Assembly (NCBI GenBank): GCA_017939155.1
Contig: JAGAZZ010000040.1
Coordinates: 1 to 59,480 of the forward strand
DNA from: Alphaproteobacteria bacterium
GTDB lineage: Bacteria > Pseudomonadota > Alphaproteobacteria > RF32 > CAG-239
Length of the DNA: 59,480 nucleotides
Direction of reading: 5' to 3'
Shown: one piece after another, positions 33,051 to 42,341 of the stretch
Position numbering within the stretch: the first letter of the stretch is position 1
How the letters are laid out: each line of letters opens with the position of its first letter
Notes under the pieces: model-generated
Database searches by the model: none
What the model saw: the letters and a program-made list of their open reading frames with translations, nothing else
Told to the model about the DNA's origin: nothing
Translations under genes and position numbers: made by a program

Positions 33051-34382
33051 TTAAGCGCTTTTCTTTTCATCAAAGTTATAAAGCTCTTCAACTGAAACTT
33101 TCTTTTCGCTAATCGTTGCTTTAGAAAGAACGTAGTCAATAACCTTTTCTTCATAAACCTGAGTACGCAAACGCTCAATCGCTTCTTTGTTCTTCAAATA
33201 GAAGTCAAAAATAGCTTTTGCCTGCATCGGATAATGCTGAGCTTCCGCCATAATGGCTTTGTTAACATCTTCCTGATTAACCGTAACTTTAGCTTGGTTG
33301 CCGACTTCTGCAAGCAACAAACCGAGTTTAACACGGCGAACAGCAATGTCTTTATATTCTTTGAGCAAATCTTCTTCTTTTTTGCTTTTTTCATCTTCAT
33401 CAAGCTGATTGTTCTTCTTCGCATTTTCATATTGCTTAACGATAGACTCATATTCCATATCAACCAATTTAGCCGGAACATCAAAGCTGTAAGCCTTGTC
33501 CAAAGCGTCCAAAAGAACCCGTTTTAACTTCATCTTAGAAGCGCCTTCATAATCTTGGGCAATTCTGCTCTTAATGGTTTCTTTGAGCTTATCAAGGTTT
33601 TCTTCACCCATTGATTTGGCAAAATCATCATTAATTTCAGCTTTTTTAACCGTGCGGATTTCTTTAATCGTGGTGACAAACAAAGCTTCTTTGCCTGCCA
33701 AATCTTTGGCGTGGTAATTTTCCGGGAAAGTTGCCTTCACATTAACAACTTCACCTGCTTTTTTGCCGATAAGTTGGTCTTCATATCCCGGAATGAAAGA
33801 GTTTGAACCAATCTCTAACGGATAAGCTTCGCCTTTGCCACCGGCAAATTCAACCCCGTCAATCGAGCCGACAAAATCAATAACCGCAATATCGCCTTTA
33901 ACGGTGGCTCTGTCTTCTTCAACCTTAACCGAGTCGCGGCGGCTGTTTGCCATATATTCCAAAGCCTTATTAACTTCTTCTTCGGCAACATCAGCGACAA
34001 CTTTTTCAACTTTAACTTGAGAAAAATCTTTTAATTTGATTTCCGGCATAACATCCATTGAAACCTTAAATTCAATGTCTTTGCCGTCTTCAAATTTCTT
34101 CAAATCAACATCAGGGGTGAAAACCGGACGCAGATTTTTCTCTTTCAAAACTTCATTAACACCGTCGCGCAACATATCATCAAGGGTTTCGCTCATGGCA
34201 TTGCCGTAATATTTTTGTTTAACCATAGCAAAAGGAACCTTGCCGGCGCGGAAACCCGCCATGCTGACAGTTTTGGCTATTTCTTTTAATTTCTTTTCAA
34301 CAGCTGCGCTAAAATCGGAAGCGCTGATTGTAACATCATATTCGCGGCTTAAGCCTTCGGATTTTACTTCTTTAATATTCAT
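33051..34382 (-). CDS. tig: Trigger factor
   Basis: A 443-residue ribosome-bound chaperone and prolyl isomerase. The N-terminal ribosome-binding domain shows the signature GFRAGKVP (44-51). The FKBP-type domain follows (VIDFVGSIDGVEFAGGKGE ... FPENYHAKDLAGKEA), and then the helical C-terminal arms. The length is normal. A purine-rich site (GAGAG) lies upstream of the ATG. It is transcribed toward its own terminator; the usual clpP partner is not next to it. Confidence 0.95.
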   Translation of the reverse strand: MNIKEVKSEGLSREYDVTISASDFSAAVEKKLKEIAKTVSMAGFRAGKVPFAMVKQKYYGNAMSETLDDMLRDGVNEVLKEKNLRPVFTPDVDLKKFEDGKDIEFKVSMDVMPEIKLKDFSQVKVEKVVADVAEEEVNKALEYMANSRRDSVKVEEDRATVKGDIAVIDFVGSIDGVEFAGGKGEAYPLEIGSNSFIPGYEDQLIGKKAGEVVNVKATFPENYHAKDLAGKEALFVTTIKEIRTVKKAEINDDFAKSMGEENLDKLKETIKSRIAQDYEGASKMKLKRVLLDALDKAYSFDVPAKLVDMEYESIVKQYENAKKNNQLDEDEKSKKEEDLLKEYKDIAVRRVKLGLLLAEVGNQAKVTVNQEDVNKAIMAEAQHYPMQAKAIFDFYLKNKEAIERLRTQVYEEKVIDYVLSKATISEKKVSVEELYNFDEKKSA

Positions 34383-34395
34383 TTTACTACTCTCA

Positions 34396-34420
34396 AAAAA
34401 GCCATCTTAAAAAAAGATGG
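34396..34420 (-). terminator. Terminator of tRNA-Leu overlapping its CCA end
   Basis: On the minus strand CCATCTT/AAGATGG forms the stem and CTTTTTT follows. The CCA of the tRNA is the first part of the stem, so the mature 3' end must be freed by processing. Confidence 0.75.
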
Positions 34421-34502
34421 TGCGGACAAAGAGACTTGAACTCTTACAGCTTGCGCCACTAGATCCTAAGTCTAGCGTGTCTACCAATTCCACCATGTCC
34501 GC
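34418..34502 (-). tRNA. tRNA-Leu (anticodon TAG)
   Basis: An 85-base class II tRNA on the minus strand: acceptor GCGGACA/TGTCCGC, anticodon loop with TAG inside CTAGACTTAGGATCTAG, a variable arm, T loop TTCAAGT and encoded CCA. Confidence 0.95.
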
Positions 34503-34582
34503 GGATTACACTATCAAAGTTTGCCTAAGTATATATAACAATTTTATATAATCAAGCAAAAAATCAATTTTGATAAATTTTG

Positions 34583-35497
34583 TTAATTTTGCAACAAATA
34601 CCCCTTGTCAAAGGAAAAACCACGCAATAGCTCGGCAATTTTCATCGCCTGCTTGCCCTCTCTCTGGAGCTTTAAGATTTCAAGCGCGCCGTCATTTGTG
34701 GCAATAATCAGCTTTTGCGTTCCTTCAAGAATTTCACCGGCTCTGCCCGATAGCGCAGCTTTTTGCGCCTTAAACACCTTAAAGCGCTCTCCTTTATAGA
34801 TAAAATACAGCGCAGGGTAGGGGCAAAACGCGCGAATTTTTAATAAAAGCTGTTCTGTTGGCATCTGAAAATCAAGCAAACATTCTGCCTTGTCCAGCTT
34901 TTCGGCGTAGGTGACAAGGCTTTCATCTTGTTTTATAGGCTGAATTTCTTTAAAACGCTTCAAAGTATCAGCAAGGAGCTCCGCACCGATTGTGGCCAGC
35001 GCGTCATGCAACTCTCCGCCCGTCATCTCCGGCGTAATGGTAACGGCTTGTTGGCTTAAAACATCGCCGGCATCAAGCGCTAAAGCCATTTTCATAATAG
35101 AAATACCGCTTTGTTTATCGCCCGATTCTATTGCCCGCTGAATAGGCGCCGCCCCGCGCCATCTTGGCAAAAGCGAAGCATGAACGTTAACACACCCTAA
35201 AGGAAACATATCAAGCACCGCCTGCGGTAACAAAAGCCCGTACGCCGCCACAACCGCCATATCTGCTCCAAACGCCCGCAAAGTTTCTTGCTCTTCAACC
35301 GGTTTTAAGCTTTTAGGGGTAAAAACCTTAATCCCGTGTTCTTCTGCCAAAAGGTGAGCCGGCGTTTTATTAACCTTTTTACCACGCCCGCTCTGCTTTG
35401 GCGCGCGAGTATAGACAGCCAAAACCTCATGCTCGGCTATAAGCTTTTCTAAAACCGGCACCGCAAAGTCCGGTGTTCCCATAAAAATAAGTTTCAT
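34583..35497 (-). CDS. fmt: Methionyl-tRNA formyltransferase
   Basis: A 304-residue enzyme that formylates initiator Met-tRNA. The family motif SLLPRWRGAAPIQRAIESGD is present. MKLIFMGTPDFAVPVL is the typical start, and the C-terminal OB-like tRNA-binding domain follows. The start codon overlaps the last base of ppiD, so the two are co-translated. The usual neighbour def (peptide deformylase) is not in this window; pairing with ppiD is unusual. Confidence 0.95.
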   Translation of the reverse strand: MKLIFMGTPDFAVPVLEKLIAEHEVLAVYTRAPKQSGRGKKVNKTPAHLLAEEHGIKVFTPKSLKPVEEQETLRAFGADMAVVAAYGLLLPQAVLDMFPLGCVNVHASLLPRWRGAAPIQRAIESGDKQSGISIMKMALALDAGDVLSQQAVTITPEMTGGELHDALATIGAELLADTLKRFKEIQPIKQDESLVTYAEKLDKAECLLDFQMPTEQLLLKIRAFCPYPALYFIYKGERFKVFKAQKAALSGRAGEILEGTQKLIIATNDGALEILKLQREGKQAMKIAELLRGFSFDKGYLLQN

Positions 35498-37380
35498 TAT
35501 TCGGCAAACCCCGCACGCTTATAATCAACCTCAATTTTATAATCTTTGGCGTAGCCATCAAGCACCGCCGCGCTCATATCATTGAAGAGGGAGGCTTTAA
35601 CTCTGTTCTTAACGTCAGCTAAAGCCGCTTCATCAAGCTCATTTTGATAGTTTACCATTTCTAATGGGGTGGCGATAACAAAGACATTACCCGGCTGTTC
35701 AAAAACTTTAACCGTCCCGTCTTCAGCCACAAACAGCTCATTAATCTCATATCCGGTCAAACCGGCAAATGTTTCATTGCGGTTAATCGGCTCTGAACGG
35801 AAAACTTCAATGTTTCTGGCTTTTGCGGCAACAGCGAGCTCACTGCCGTCCTCTGTGTCAGCAATAATATTGTCAGCCGTTTCTTTAGCCAGAGCATTTT
35901 TCTCTTCAACCGTCCATAAAGCGATAATTTCATCTTTAATATCATTAACCTCGGGCAGGTGCTCGTCTGCAATTTTTGTAACTTCGGCAACAATAATCCC
36001 GTCATCAAATTCTTCGGCTGACGTTGTTTCATTAAGTCCGTAAGAAAAAACAAGCTCGTTAAAATCAAGGGTCGAAACCGCATTTTTAACCGCTTCCGGC
36101 GCGTCTGCAACTGTTTTTTCTTCGCTGATATTCTTAACTTCAAAAAGCTCAAAGCCAAGGGCTTTGGCAACTTCATTAAGCGGTTTGCCGCCGTTAATCT
36201 CATCATCAATGTTGCCTCTGAGCTCTCTTGTCGCGTCATAAAGGTTTTCATTAGCCAAAGTTTCAACAATCTGCGGCTTAACTTCTTCAAAAACAGCGTC
36301 TTTAGCCGGTGTAACCTGTTTAATGCGGATAACCTGCCAGCTGTCGGCAACTTCCAAAAGCTTGGTTTCTTGCGCCTGCATATCAAAAGCGGCTGTTGCT
36401 AATTCGTCAGCCAATTCATCAAAGGCAACCAAGCCTAAAGTCGGCTCAGCCGCGTTTTCTGCCTTAAATTCTTTAGCAACTTTATAAAAGTCTTGTCCGC
36501 TCATAACGGCTTGATAAGCTTTGTCAGCCGATTCTTTATCCGTAAACACCATCTGCAAAACTTCGCGTTTTTCCGGCACGTCAAACTCTTTTTTATGCTC
36601 GTTAAAATAATCTTGCACCATCTCATCGGTTGCGGCAAATCTGTTTAAAATCACCTCGTTGGGGATAAACAAAACAACTGCGTCCCTCATCTCGGGCACC
36701 GTAAAGCGCTCGCCGAAATCAGCATAATACTGTTTAATCTCATCATCGCTGATTTTCCGCTCAACTTTAATGTCTTGCGGGGAAACAACCGCATATTTAA
36801 AGGACTTACGCTGATTGTCCATCTTGTGAACCGCTTGGCTTAAAACGCTCGGAACATCAAAATCTTTAACCAAATCGCTAACCAAAAGCTTTTGTCCCAT
36901 CATTCTCTTAACCATGGCAACATACTCGGCTTCACTAACCCCGGCGGCGGCAAGATAACGCTTAAACAAATCAGCGTTAAACTGTCCGTTTACCGGATTA
37001 GCAAACTCTCTTTGTGAAAAAATAGCTTGTTGAATAAAGGCTTTCGGGAAATGAATACCGTATTTGTTCATTGTCAAATCTAAAACATTTTCGTTGATAA
37101 TTTGTTTTAACACGCCCTCAATCAAGGAATTGCGCATTTCTTCACTAATCTCAAAATCATCGCCGGTCAAGTTTTTAACTGCGTTTGTTTCTTTTTGCAA
37201 ACGGTATGAAAACTCGCTTTGCGTTGTCTTTTTATTACCGACTTTAACCACACTTTGGTTTTGGCTTGCATTATGAATATACCCCGTTACGCCAAATAGC
37301 GATACAAAGCTGACGGCAACCGCCGCCGAAATAATCTTAAAAAACCAACTTTCTTTTGCTTTAGCTAACTTACTTATCAT
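35497..37380 (-). CDS. ppiD: Periplasmic folding chaperone PpiD-like (SurA_N + parvulin)
   Basis: A 627-residue inner-membrane-anchored periplasmic protein: a cytoplasmic start, one membrane span (residues 15-32), a SurA_N-like helical domain (about 40-190), a parvulin-like domain (about 255-350), and C-terminal chaperone arms. It helps fold exported envelope proteins. Its divergent arrangement with tpiA is common in alphaproteobacteria. GGGATGAT precedes the start. The parvulin part is diverged, so isomerase activity may be weak, as known for this family. Confidence 0.88.
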   Translation of the reverse strand: MISKLAKAKESWFFKIISAAVAVSFVSLFGVTGYIHNASQNQSVVKVGNKKTTQSEFSYRLQKETNAVKNLTGDDFEISEEMRNSLIEGVLKQIINENVLDLTMNKYGIHFPKAFIQQAIFSQREFANPVNGQFNADLFKRYLAAAGVSEAEYVAMVKRMMGQKLLVSDLVKDFDVPSVLSQAVHKMDNQRKSFKYAVVSPQDIKVERKISDDEIKQYYADFGERFTVPEMRDAVVLFIPNEVILNRFAATDEMVQDYFNEHKKEFDVPEKREVLQMVFTDKESADKAYQAVMSGQDFYKVAKEFKAENAAEPTLGLVAFDELADELATAAFDMQAQETKLLEVADSWQVIRIKQVTPAKDAVFEEVKPQIVETLANENLYDATRELRGNIDDEINGGKPLNEVAKALGFELFEVKNISEEKTVADAPEAVKNAVSTLDFNELVFSYGLNETTSAEEFDDGIIVAEVTKIADEHLPEVNDIKDEIIALWTVEEKNALAKETADNIIADTEDGSELAVAAKARNIEVFRSEPINRNETFAGLTGYEINELFVAEDGTVKVFEQPGNVFVIATPLEMVNYQNELDEAALADVKNRVKASLFNDMSAAVLDGYAKDYKIEVDYKRAGFAE

Positions 37381-37596
37381 TTTTTATCATCCCAAAAAAA
37401 TAACCTGATTGCCGCCATTATAAAAGCCAAAAAATTTTATGCAATTGCAATTATCAAAATGTTCAACGTTTTTTTGCCATATAATTAAGGAGAGCCGTCA
37501 AAACATTTTTTTGTAAACAACTTTATTTTTGGCTGGAAAATAAAAATGCCTGTGCTAAAACATAACAAGTTATAATTTTTATTTAAGGATGCAAAA

Positions 37597-38367
37597 ATGG
37601 TTAGAAAAACTTTGATTGCCGGCAACTGGAAGATGAACGGCCTGCAAGAAGACGGTATCGCTTTAGCTAAAGGCGTTGCCATAGAAGCAAAAAAAGCGGC
37701 TCGCAAAGATTGTGAGTTTTTGGTATGTCCGCCGTTTACGCTCTTAACCTCGGTCAAAAAAGCCCTTAAAGGCTCAAAGGTTATGCTTGGTGCGCAAGAT
37801 TGCCATTATGCCGCTTCCGGCGCTCACACCGGCGATGTCAGCCCGGTTATGTTAAAAGACCTCGGCTGTCAATATGTTATTGTCGGTCACTCGGAGCGTC
37901 GCACCAACCATTTTGAATCAAACGAATTGGTTGCAAAAAAAGCCTCTGCCGCTATTGAAGCCGGCTTAAAAGTAATTATCTGCATCGGTGAAACCGAAGC
38001 AGAACGCGATGCCGGCAAAACGATTGACGTTTGTACCGCTCAGATTATGGGCTCCGTGCCTGAAAACGCAACCGCAGCAAATACGGTTATCGCATACGAG
38101 CCGGTTTGGGCTATCGGCACCGGCAGAACACCGACCGCAAACGAGGTTGAGGATGTTCACGCCGCTATTCGTAAAGTGATTTCTAAAAAATTAGGTCGTG
38201 CCAACGCTAACAAAATGCGTATTTTGTATGGTGGCAGCATGAAACCGTCTAATGCAAAAGAGCTGTTGGCATTGCCTGATGTTGACGGCGGTTTAATCGG
38301 CGGCGCCAGCCTCAAAGTTGCTGACTTTATGGCCATCGCTGCGGCTTGTCCAACCCTAACAAAATAA
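37597..38367 (+). CDS. tpiA: Triose-phosphate isomerase
   Basis: A 256-residue glycolytic enzyme interconverting dihydroxyacetone phosphate and glyceraldehyde-3-phosphate. AGNWKMN carries the catalytic lysine, VGHSERR the histidine, and AYEPVWAIGTGRTPT the glutamate and loop 6; YGGSM and GGASLK bind phosphate. AAGGATG precedes the ATG. It is first in tpiA-secG-pyrG, with only 12 bases to secG. Confidence 0.97.
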   Translation: MVRKTLIAGNWKMNGLQEDGIALAKGVAIEAKKAARKDCEFLVCPPFTLLTSVKKALKGSKVMLGAQDCHYAASGAHTGDVSPVMLKDLGCQYVIVGHSERRTNHFESNELVAKKASAAIEAGLKVIICIGETEAERDAGKTIDVCTAQIMGSVPENATAANTVIAYEPVWAIGTGRTPTANEVEDVHAAIRKVISKKLGRANANKMRILYGGSMKPSNAKELLALPDVDGGLIGGASLKVADFMAIAAACPTLTK

Positions 38368-38379
38368 AGGAAAGAAAAA

Positions 38380-38727
38380 ATGGCATCTGTATTGTTGGTA
38401 ATTCATTTAATGGTTGCAATCTTTTTGGTTGTGATGATTCTAATGCAACGCAACTCGGGAAATGCTTTAAGCGGTTTAGGCGGCGGTTCGGGCGCGGATA
38501 ATTTCTTATCGGCGCGTGGTAAAGGTAACCTGATGACCAGAACAACGGCCATCTTGGCAACTATCTTCTTTATCACCTCAATCTTGCTCTCTTTATATTA
38601 TAAAGGCGAAACAAGAAAGACGGAATCAATCACCGATGTTGCTCCGTTAACACAAACCGCACCGGTTGTACCAAGCGTGCCTGACGCTTCGGCGCAAACA
38701 CAGGCAGAAGCTCCGGCAGCGGAATAA
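38380..38727 (+). CDS. secG: Preprotein translocase subunit SecG
   Basis: A 115-residue inner-membrane protein with two spans (about 1-20 and 50-70) and the family motifs VVMILMQRNSGNALSGLGGG and FLSARGKGNLMTRTTAILA. The C-terminal tail is Ala/Pro/Thr-rich, as in many alphaproteobacteria. It assists the SecYEG channel. It lies between tpiA and pyrG, with a terminator before pyrG. Confidence 0.95.
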   Translation: MASVLLVIHLMVAIFLVVMILMQRNSGNALSGLGGGSGADNFLSARGKGNLMTRTTAILATIFFITSILLSLYYKGETRKTESITDVAPLTQTAPVVPSVPDASAQTQAEAPAAE

Positions 38728-38753
38728 AGCAAATGAAAACAAAAATCTAAAAT

Positions 38754-38782
38754 AAGGCACCTTTTCAAGGAGGTGCCTTTTT
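38754..38782 (+). terminator. Terminator after secG
   Basis: AAGGCACCT/AGGTGCCTT hairpin followed by TTT. It lies only 34 bases before pyrG, so pyrG may be read through it or have its own promoter. Confidence 0.8.
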
Positions 38783-38815
38783 CACTACAAAATCTGACTT
38801 AAAAAGGATAAAAAT

Positions 38816-40459
38816 ATGTCTGAACTCAATCCAAAAACGAAATTTATATTTATCACTGGCGGTGTTGTTTCTTCTTTAGGAAAAGGCTTGGCTTCGGCCT
38901 CGCTGGCTTCGATTCTGCAATGTCGGGGCTTTAAGGTGCGCCTAAGAAAGCTTGACCCGTATTTAAACGTTGACCCCGGCACGATGAGCCCGTTTCAACA
39001 TGGTGAAGTTTTTGTCACCGATGATGGCACGGAAGCGGATTTGGATTTAGGGCATTATGAGCGTTTTTCCGGCGTTTCTGCAAAAAGAAGTGACAGCACC
39101 ACCACCGGAAAAATCTATCAGCGTGTGATTGATAAAGAGCGCCATGGCGATTATCTCGGCTCAACTATCCAAGTTATTCCTCACGTCACAAATGAAATTA
39201 AAAACTTTATTATCAGTGATTTGGAAGATGAAGATTTTGTTTTATGTGAAATCGGCGGCACGGTTGGCGATATTGAAGGTCAGCCGTATTTGGAGGCGAT
39301 TCGCCAACTGGCTTATGACTTAGGGCGGGAAAGGACGATGTTTGTCCATTTAACCCTGCTTCCGTATATTCCGGCGGCAGGCGAATTAAAAACCAAACCG
39401 ACCCAACACTCGGTTAAAAAACTGCAGGAATATGGTATTCAGCCGGATATGCTCCTCTGCCGTTCGCAAATGCCTCTTCCTGAAAATGAAAGAAAAAAAC
39501 TGGCGTTGTTCTGCAACGTTAAAGACGAAAACGTGATAGCAGCTCTTGATGTCAGCAATATTTACCAGGTGCCGTTGGCTTATTCCAAGGAAGGAATGGA
39601 CAGCGCTGTTTGCCGTTACTTCAATCTGCCTTGTCCGCAGGCTGATTTATCCCGTTGGGAGAGAATTGTTGAAACCTTAAAAGCCCCCGAGGGCGAGGTG
39701 CGCATTGCTGTTGTCGGTAAATATGTCAAGTTGTTGGAAGCCTATAAGTCGCTGTCCGAAGCTCTGACCCACGGCGGCATCGCTAACAAATACAAAGTCA
39801 AAATCAAATGGATAGACGCTGAAGATATGGAAACGGGTGAGCCGGAGGATTTACTTTCTGATGTTAGCGGTATTTTGGTTCCTGGGGGCTTCGGCTTGCG
39901 TGGAACAGCCGGAAAAATTGCCGCGGTGAAATATGCCCGTGAACACAAAATTCCGTTTTTGGGAATATGTTTCGGAATGCAAATGGCTGTCATCGAAACC
40001 ATGCGCAATGTCTTGGGTATTAAAAACGCCAACACCACCGAATTGGATGAAAACTGTGAAGCGGTTATAGGTTTGATGACCGAGTGGGATAAAGACGGCG
40101 CGAAGCAAATCCGCCATAAAGACGGAGATTTGGGCGGTACGATGCGTTTGGGCGCGTATGAAGCCGTGTTAAAAGAGGACTCTAAGGCTTATGAAGTTTA
40201 TCAAACAACCGAAATTTCCGAGCGCCATCGCCATCGTTACGAAGTTAATATTAAATATAAGAGCCAACTTGCTCAAGGCGGTATGCTGATTTCCGGGACG
40301 TCGCCGGATGGTAAATTGCCGGAAATCGTCGAGCGTCCGGACCATCCGTGGTTTATCGGCGTGCAGTTTCACCCTGAGTTGAAGTCAAAACCGTTTGCAC
40401 CCCATCCTTTGTTTGTTGAGTTTGTCAAAGCTTCCATCAAACAAAGCCGGCTTGTATAA
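38816..40459 (+). CDS. pyrG: CTP synthase
   Basis: A 547-residue, two-domain enzyme that aminates UTP to CTP with glutamine. The N-terminal synthetase domain has [17 protein letters not shown] (P-loop) and [15 protein letters not shown]; the C-terminal class I amidotransferase has FLGICFGMQ (nucleophile cysteine) and FHPELKSKP. Both domains look intact and the length is typical. AAAAAGGATAAAAAT precedes the ATG. The order tpiA-secG-pyrG is common in alphaproteobacteria. Confidence 0.97.
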   Translation: MSELNPKTKFIFITGGVVSSLGKGLASASLASILQCRGFKVRLRKLDPYLNVDPGTMSPFQHGEVFVTDDGTEADLDLGHYERFSGVSAKRSDSTTTGKIYQRVIDKERHGDYLGSTIQVIPHVTNEIKNFIISDLEDEDFVLCEIGGTVGDIEGQPYLEAIRQLAYDLGRERTMFVHLTLLPYIPAAGELKTKPTQHSVKKLQEYGIQPDMLLCRSQMPLPENERKKLALFCNVKDENVIAALDVSNIYQVPLAYSKEGMDSAVCRYFNLPCPQADLSRWERIVETLKAPEGEVRIAVVGKYVKLLEAYKSLSEALTHGGIANKYKVKIKWIDAEDMETGEPEDLLSDVSGILVPGGFGLRGTAGKIAAVKYAREHKIPFLGICFGMQMAVIETMRNVLGIKNANTTELDENCEAVIGLMTEWDKDGAKQIRHKDGDLGGTMRLGAYEAVLKEDSKAYEVYQTTEISERHRHRYEVNIKYKSQLAQGGMLISGTSPDGKLPEIVERPDHPWFIGVQFHPELKSKPFAPHPLFVEFVKASIKQSRLV

Positions 40460-40467
40460 AAAAAGAA

Positions 40468-40493
40468 AAGGCCGCGCTTCAAGCGGCCTTTTT
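40468..40493 (+). terminator. Terminator after pyrG
   Basis: AAGGCCGC/GCGGCCTT with TTTTT tail. Confidence 0.88.
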
Positions 40494-40512
40494 AATCAAA
40501 TAAAATTAAGTG

Positions 40513-40541
40513 TTGAAAAAAATAAAAATCTTTTCTAGATT
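40513..40541 (+). promoter_or_regulatory. Promoter of the 40574 gene
   Basis: TTGAAA (40513-40518), a 17-base spacer and TAGATT (40536-40541), 32 bases before the ATG. Confidence 0.6.
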
Positions 40542-40573
40542 AAATAAAATTATTTTGCTTAAAGGAGAAAACA

Positions 40574-41290
40574 ATGCAAAAAGATGATATTAAAAATCAA
40601 AAAGAAAAATTAACCGCAAAGTGTTGCCAATTTTGCGCAGAAGTAAAAAAAGACCCCAAACAGCTTATCGTTGGCGCCATTATTTTGGTGGTGGCTTTGC
40701 TGTTGTTGTTTTTTGCGTTCAAAGAGAGTGATAAGCCTCAGGAAAAGGTTGTTCCCCAGCCCGTTGTGGAGCAAAAGGCTGAGGTTAAGGAACCGGTTGT
40801 TGAACCAACTGTTCCGGTGGCACAGCCCAAAGAAGAGGAACCGGAAGATTTGATTACGGAAAGTCAGGAAGAATTAAAACCTGTCAAAGAAGTGATTAAG
40901 ATTGAACCGAAAAATGCAGTGTTGACCTTTACCGCCAAAGCCGCTCAAGACTTTGATTATCAGGTGTTCTACACCGTTGAGCGTGAGGTTTGGTTTGACC
41001 CCACTCACGTTGTAACCCATAAAGCTAAAGCGGGAACGCATAAATACAGCATAGTTTTGCCGGTCAAAGAAATTTTCCGTCTTCGTTTAGATTTTGGCGA
41101 AGCTCCGAATAAAGTCACGATTAAAGATATTTATTTAACCGGTTCGCAAACGGCGGATTTAAATGATTTTACGCTCTATGATTTTAACCAAATAGACAGC
41201 TATAAAGTCAATAAAGATAACAGTCTGACCATCAATGCCTCCGGCAATGACCCGTTTATGATATATCAAAAAGCGCTTTTAGCAGAGTAA
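40574..41290 (+). CDS. Single-span membrane protein with Pro/Glu/Val linker and beta-rich domain
   Basis: A 238-residue protein not assigned to a family. A short cytoplasmic start with CCQFC, one membrane span (about residues 35-54), a PVVEQKAEVKEPVVEP-type extended linker (residues 58-110) likely to span the periplasm or cell wall, and a C-terminal beta-sandwich-like domain of about 120 residues (RLRLDFGEAPNKVTIKDIYL). The last block resembles discoidin-like or carbohydrate-binding sandwich domains, but this is uncertain. AAAGGAG precedes the ATG. It is transcribed alone between two terminators. Confidence 0.75.
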   Translation: MQKDDIKNQKEKLTAKCCQFCAEVKKDPKQLIVGAIILVVALLLLFFAFKESDKPQEKVVPQPVVEQKAEVKEPVVEPTVPVAQPKEEEPEDLITESQEELKPVKEVIKIEPKNAVLTFTAKAAQDFDYQVFYTVEREVWFDPTHVVTHKAKAGTHKYSIVLPVKEIFRLRLDFGEAPNKVTIKDIYLTGSQTADLNDFTLYDFNQIDSYKVNKDNSLTINASGNDPFMIYQKALLAE

Positions 41291-41320
41291 AAAAAGCGGA
41301 GATTAATTCTCCGCTTTTTT
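41291..41320. terminator. Bidirectional terminator
   Basis: GCGGAGA/TCTCCGC stem with an A-run before and a T-run after, shared by the convergent 40574 and 41326 genes. Confidence 0.88.
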
Positions 41321-41325
41321 ATAAT

Positions 41326-42225
41326 TTAGCGTAATAATATTAACCCGATAACCGATGTCAGCAAAACCGAAACGGTGCTTAGCCGCACGCCGGCGCAAGC
41401 GATTTTTCCGCCACAATGTCTGTAAAGCATATTGCCCAAAACAATCCATAGCGGATAAAGAAAAATAATGGCTGAAACGTATGCCGGATTAGGGGCTAAA
41501 AACATCGCATAGTTTTTGCTAATCATACAAAGCGTAACAAGAAGTACAATTACAGGAGCTCTGAATTTATAGTGTGGCACTTTAAGCTCATTAAGTTTAT
41601 GCTTTTTCAAATAAAGGATGAAATTTGCGCTTCCTGAAACAAACGCCGTGATTAAACAATAAAAATAAATAGCTGAAACAAGATGCTCTGCACCATGTAT
41701 CATTGCTTCTTTGTTGATGACATCGTTAATAGACATCAAACACAAACAAGGAAGAAGATAACGCATAGCCTGAGCCGAAGATTTGGCTTTTTTCATTTTC
41801 AAAATGGAAAAGGTAATGCCGCATAAGCATAACATAATCAAAGCTAAATGGAGCGGCTGTTGCAACATTGCTTTCAAATCAGCCGGATGAACCACCAGCC
41901 AAAGCACAAAAATCAAACCGATGGCAAGCGGTTGAAGAGAACTTGTGACTTCCGCGCCAAAGGCTTTAGATGAGCGAAAAAGGCGATAGTCGTTAAACGC
42001 AATTAAACATCCTTGCGCAAAACATAAAAGATAAAAAGCCACATTTTCTATCGGTGAAAAAAACATCACAAACGGGAGCAGTGCCAAAAATTGTCCAACG
42101 CCGCGGAAGACCATAAATAAAGGTCCCGCGAGCTTAAAAATCTGGTTTGTATAAATAAACACACCGTTTAATAAACTGCAAACCAAAGCTACAAAAAACC
42201 AATACTTTTCCATCATTTTCCCCAT
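41326..42225 (-). CDS. DMT/EamA-like ten-span membrane transporter
   Basis: A 299-residue protein of about ten membrane segments in two five-span halves, as in the drug/metabolite transporter superfamily. I place it there by topology and by fragments such as VFRGVGQF (28-45 region) and PAYVSAIIFLYPLWIV in the last third. The substrate is unknown. Three ATGs are possible (42225, 42216, 42213); the one at 42213 has GGGG at a better distance. No neighbour gives a functional hint. Confidence 0.65.
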   Translation of the reverse strand: MGKMMEKYWFFVALVCSLLNGVFIYTNQIFKLAGPLFMVFRGVGQFLALLPFVMFFSPIENVAFYLLCFAQGCLIAFNDYRLFRSSKAFGAEVTSSLQPLAIGLIFVLWLVVHPADLKAMLQQPLHLALIMLCLCGITFSILKMKKAKSSAQAMRYLLPCLCLMSINDVINKEAMIHGAEHLVSAIYFYCLITAFVSGSANFILYLKKHKLNELKVPHYKFRAPVIVLLVTLCMISKNYAMFLAPNPAYVSAIIFLYPLWIVLGNMLYRHCGGKIACAGVRLSTVSVLLTSVIGLILLR

Positions 42226-42296
42226 ATTAATAAAAAAACGGAGCGAATAATAGATTCTTGTGCTTAATAAAAAGTTAATTTTCAGACAGGTTGCAT

Positions 42297-42320
42297 AAAA
42301 AAAGCGCCCGTGCGAGCGCT
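42297..42320 (-). terminator. Terminator of the CNNM/CorC-like gene
   Basis: AGCGC/GCGCT hairpin with a T-run on the minus strand. Confidence 0.75.
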
Positions 42321-42341
42321 GATATACTAAAGAAAAGAGAA

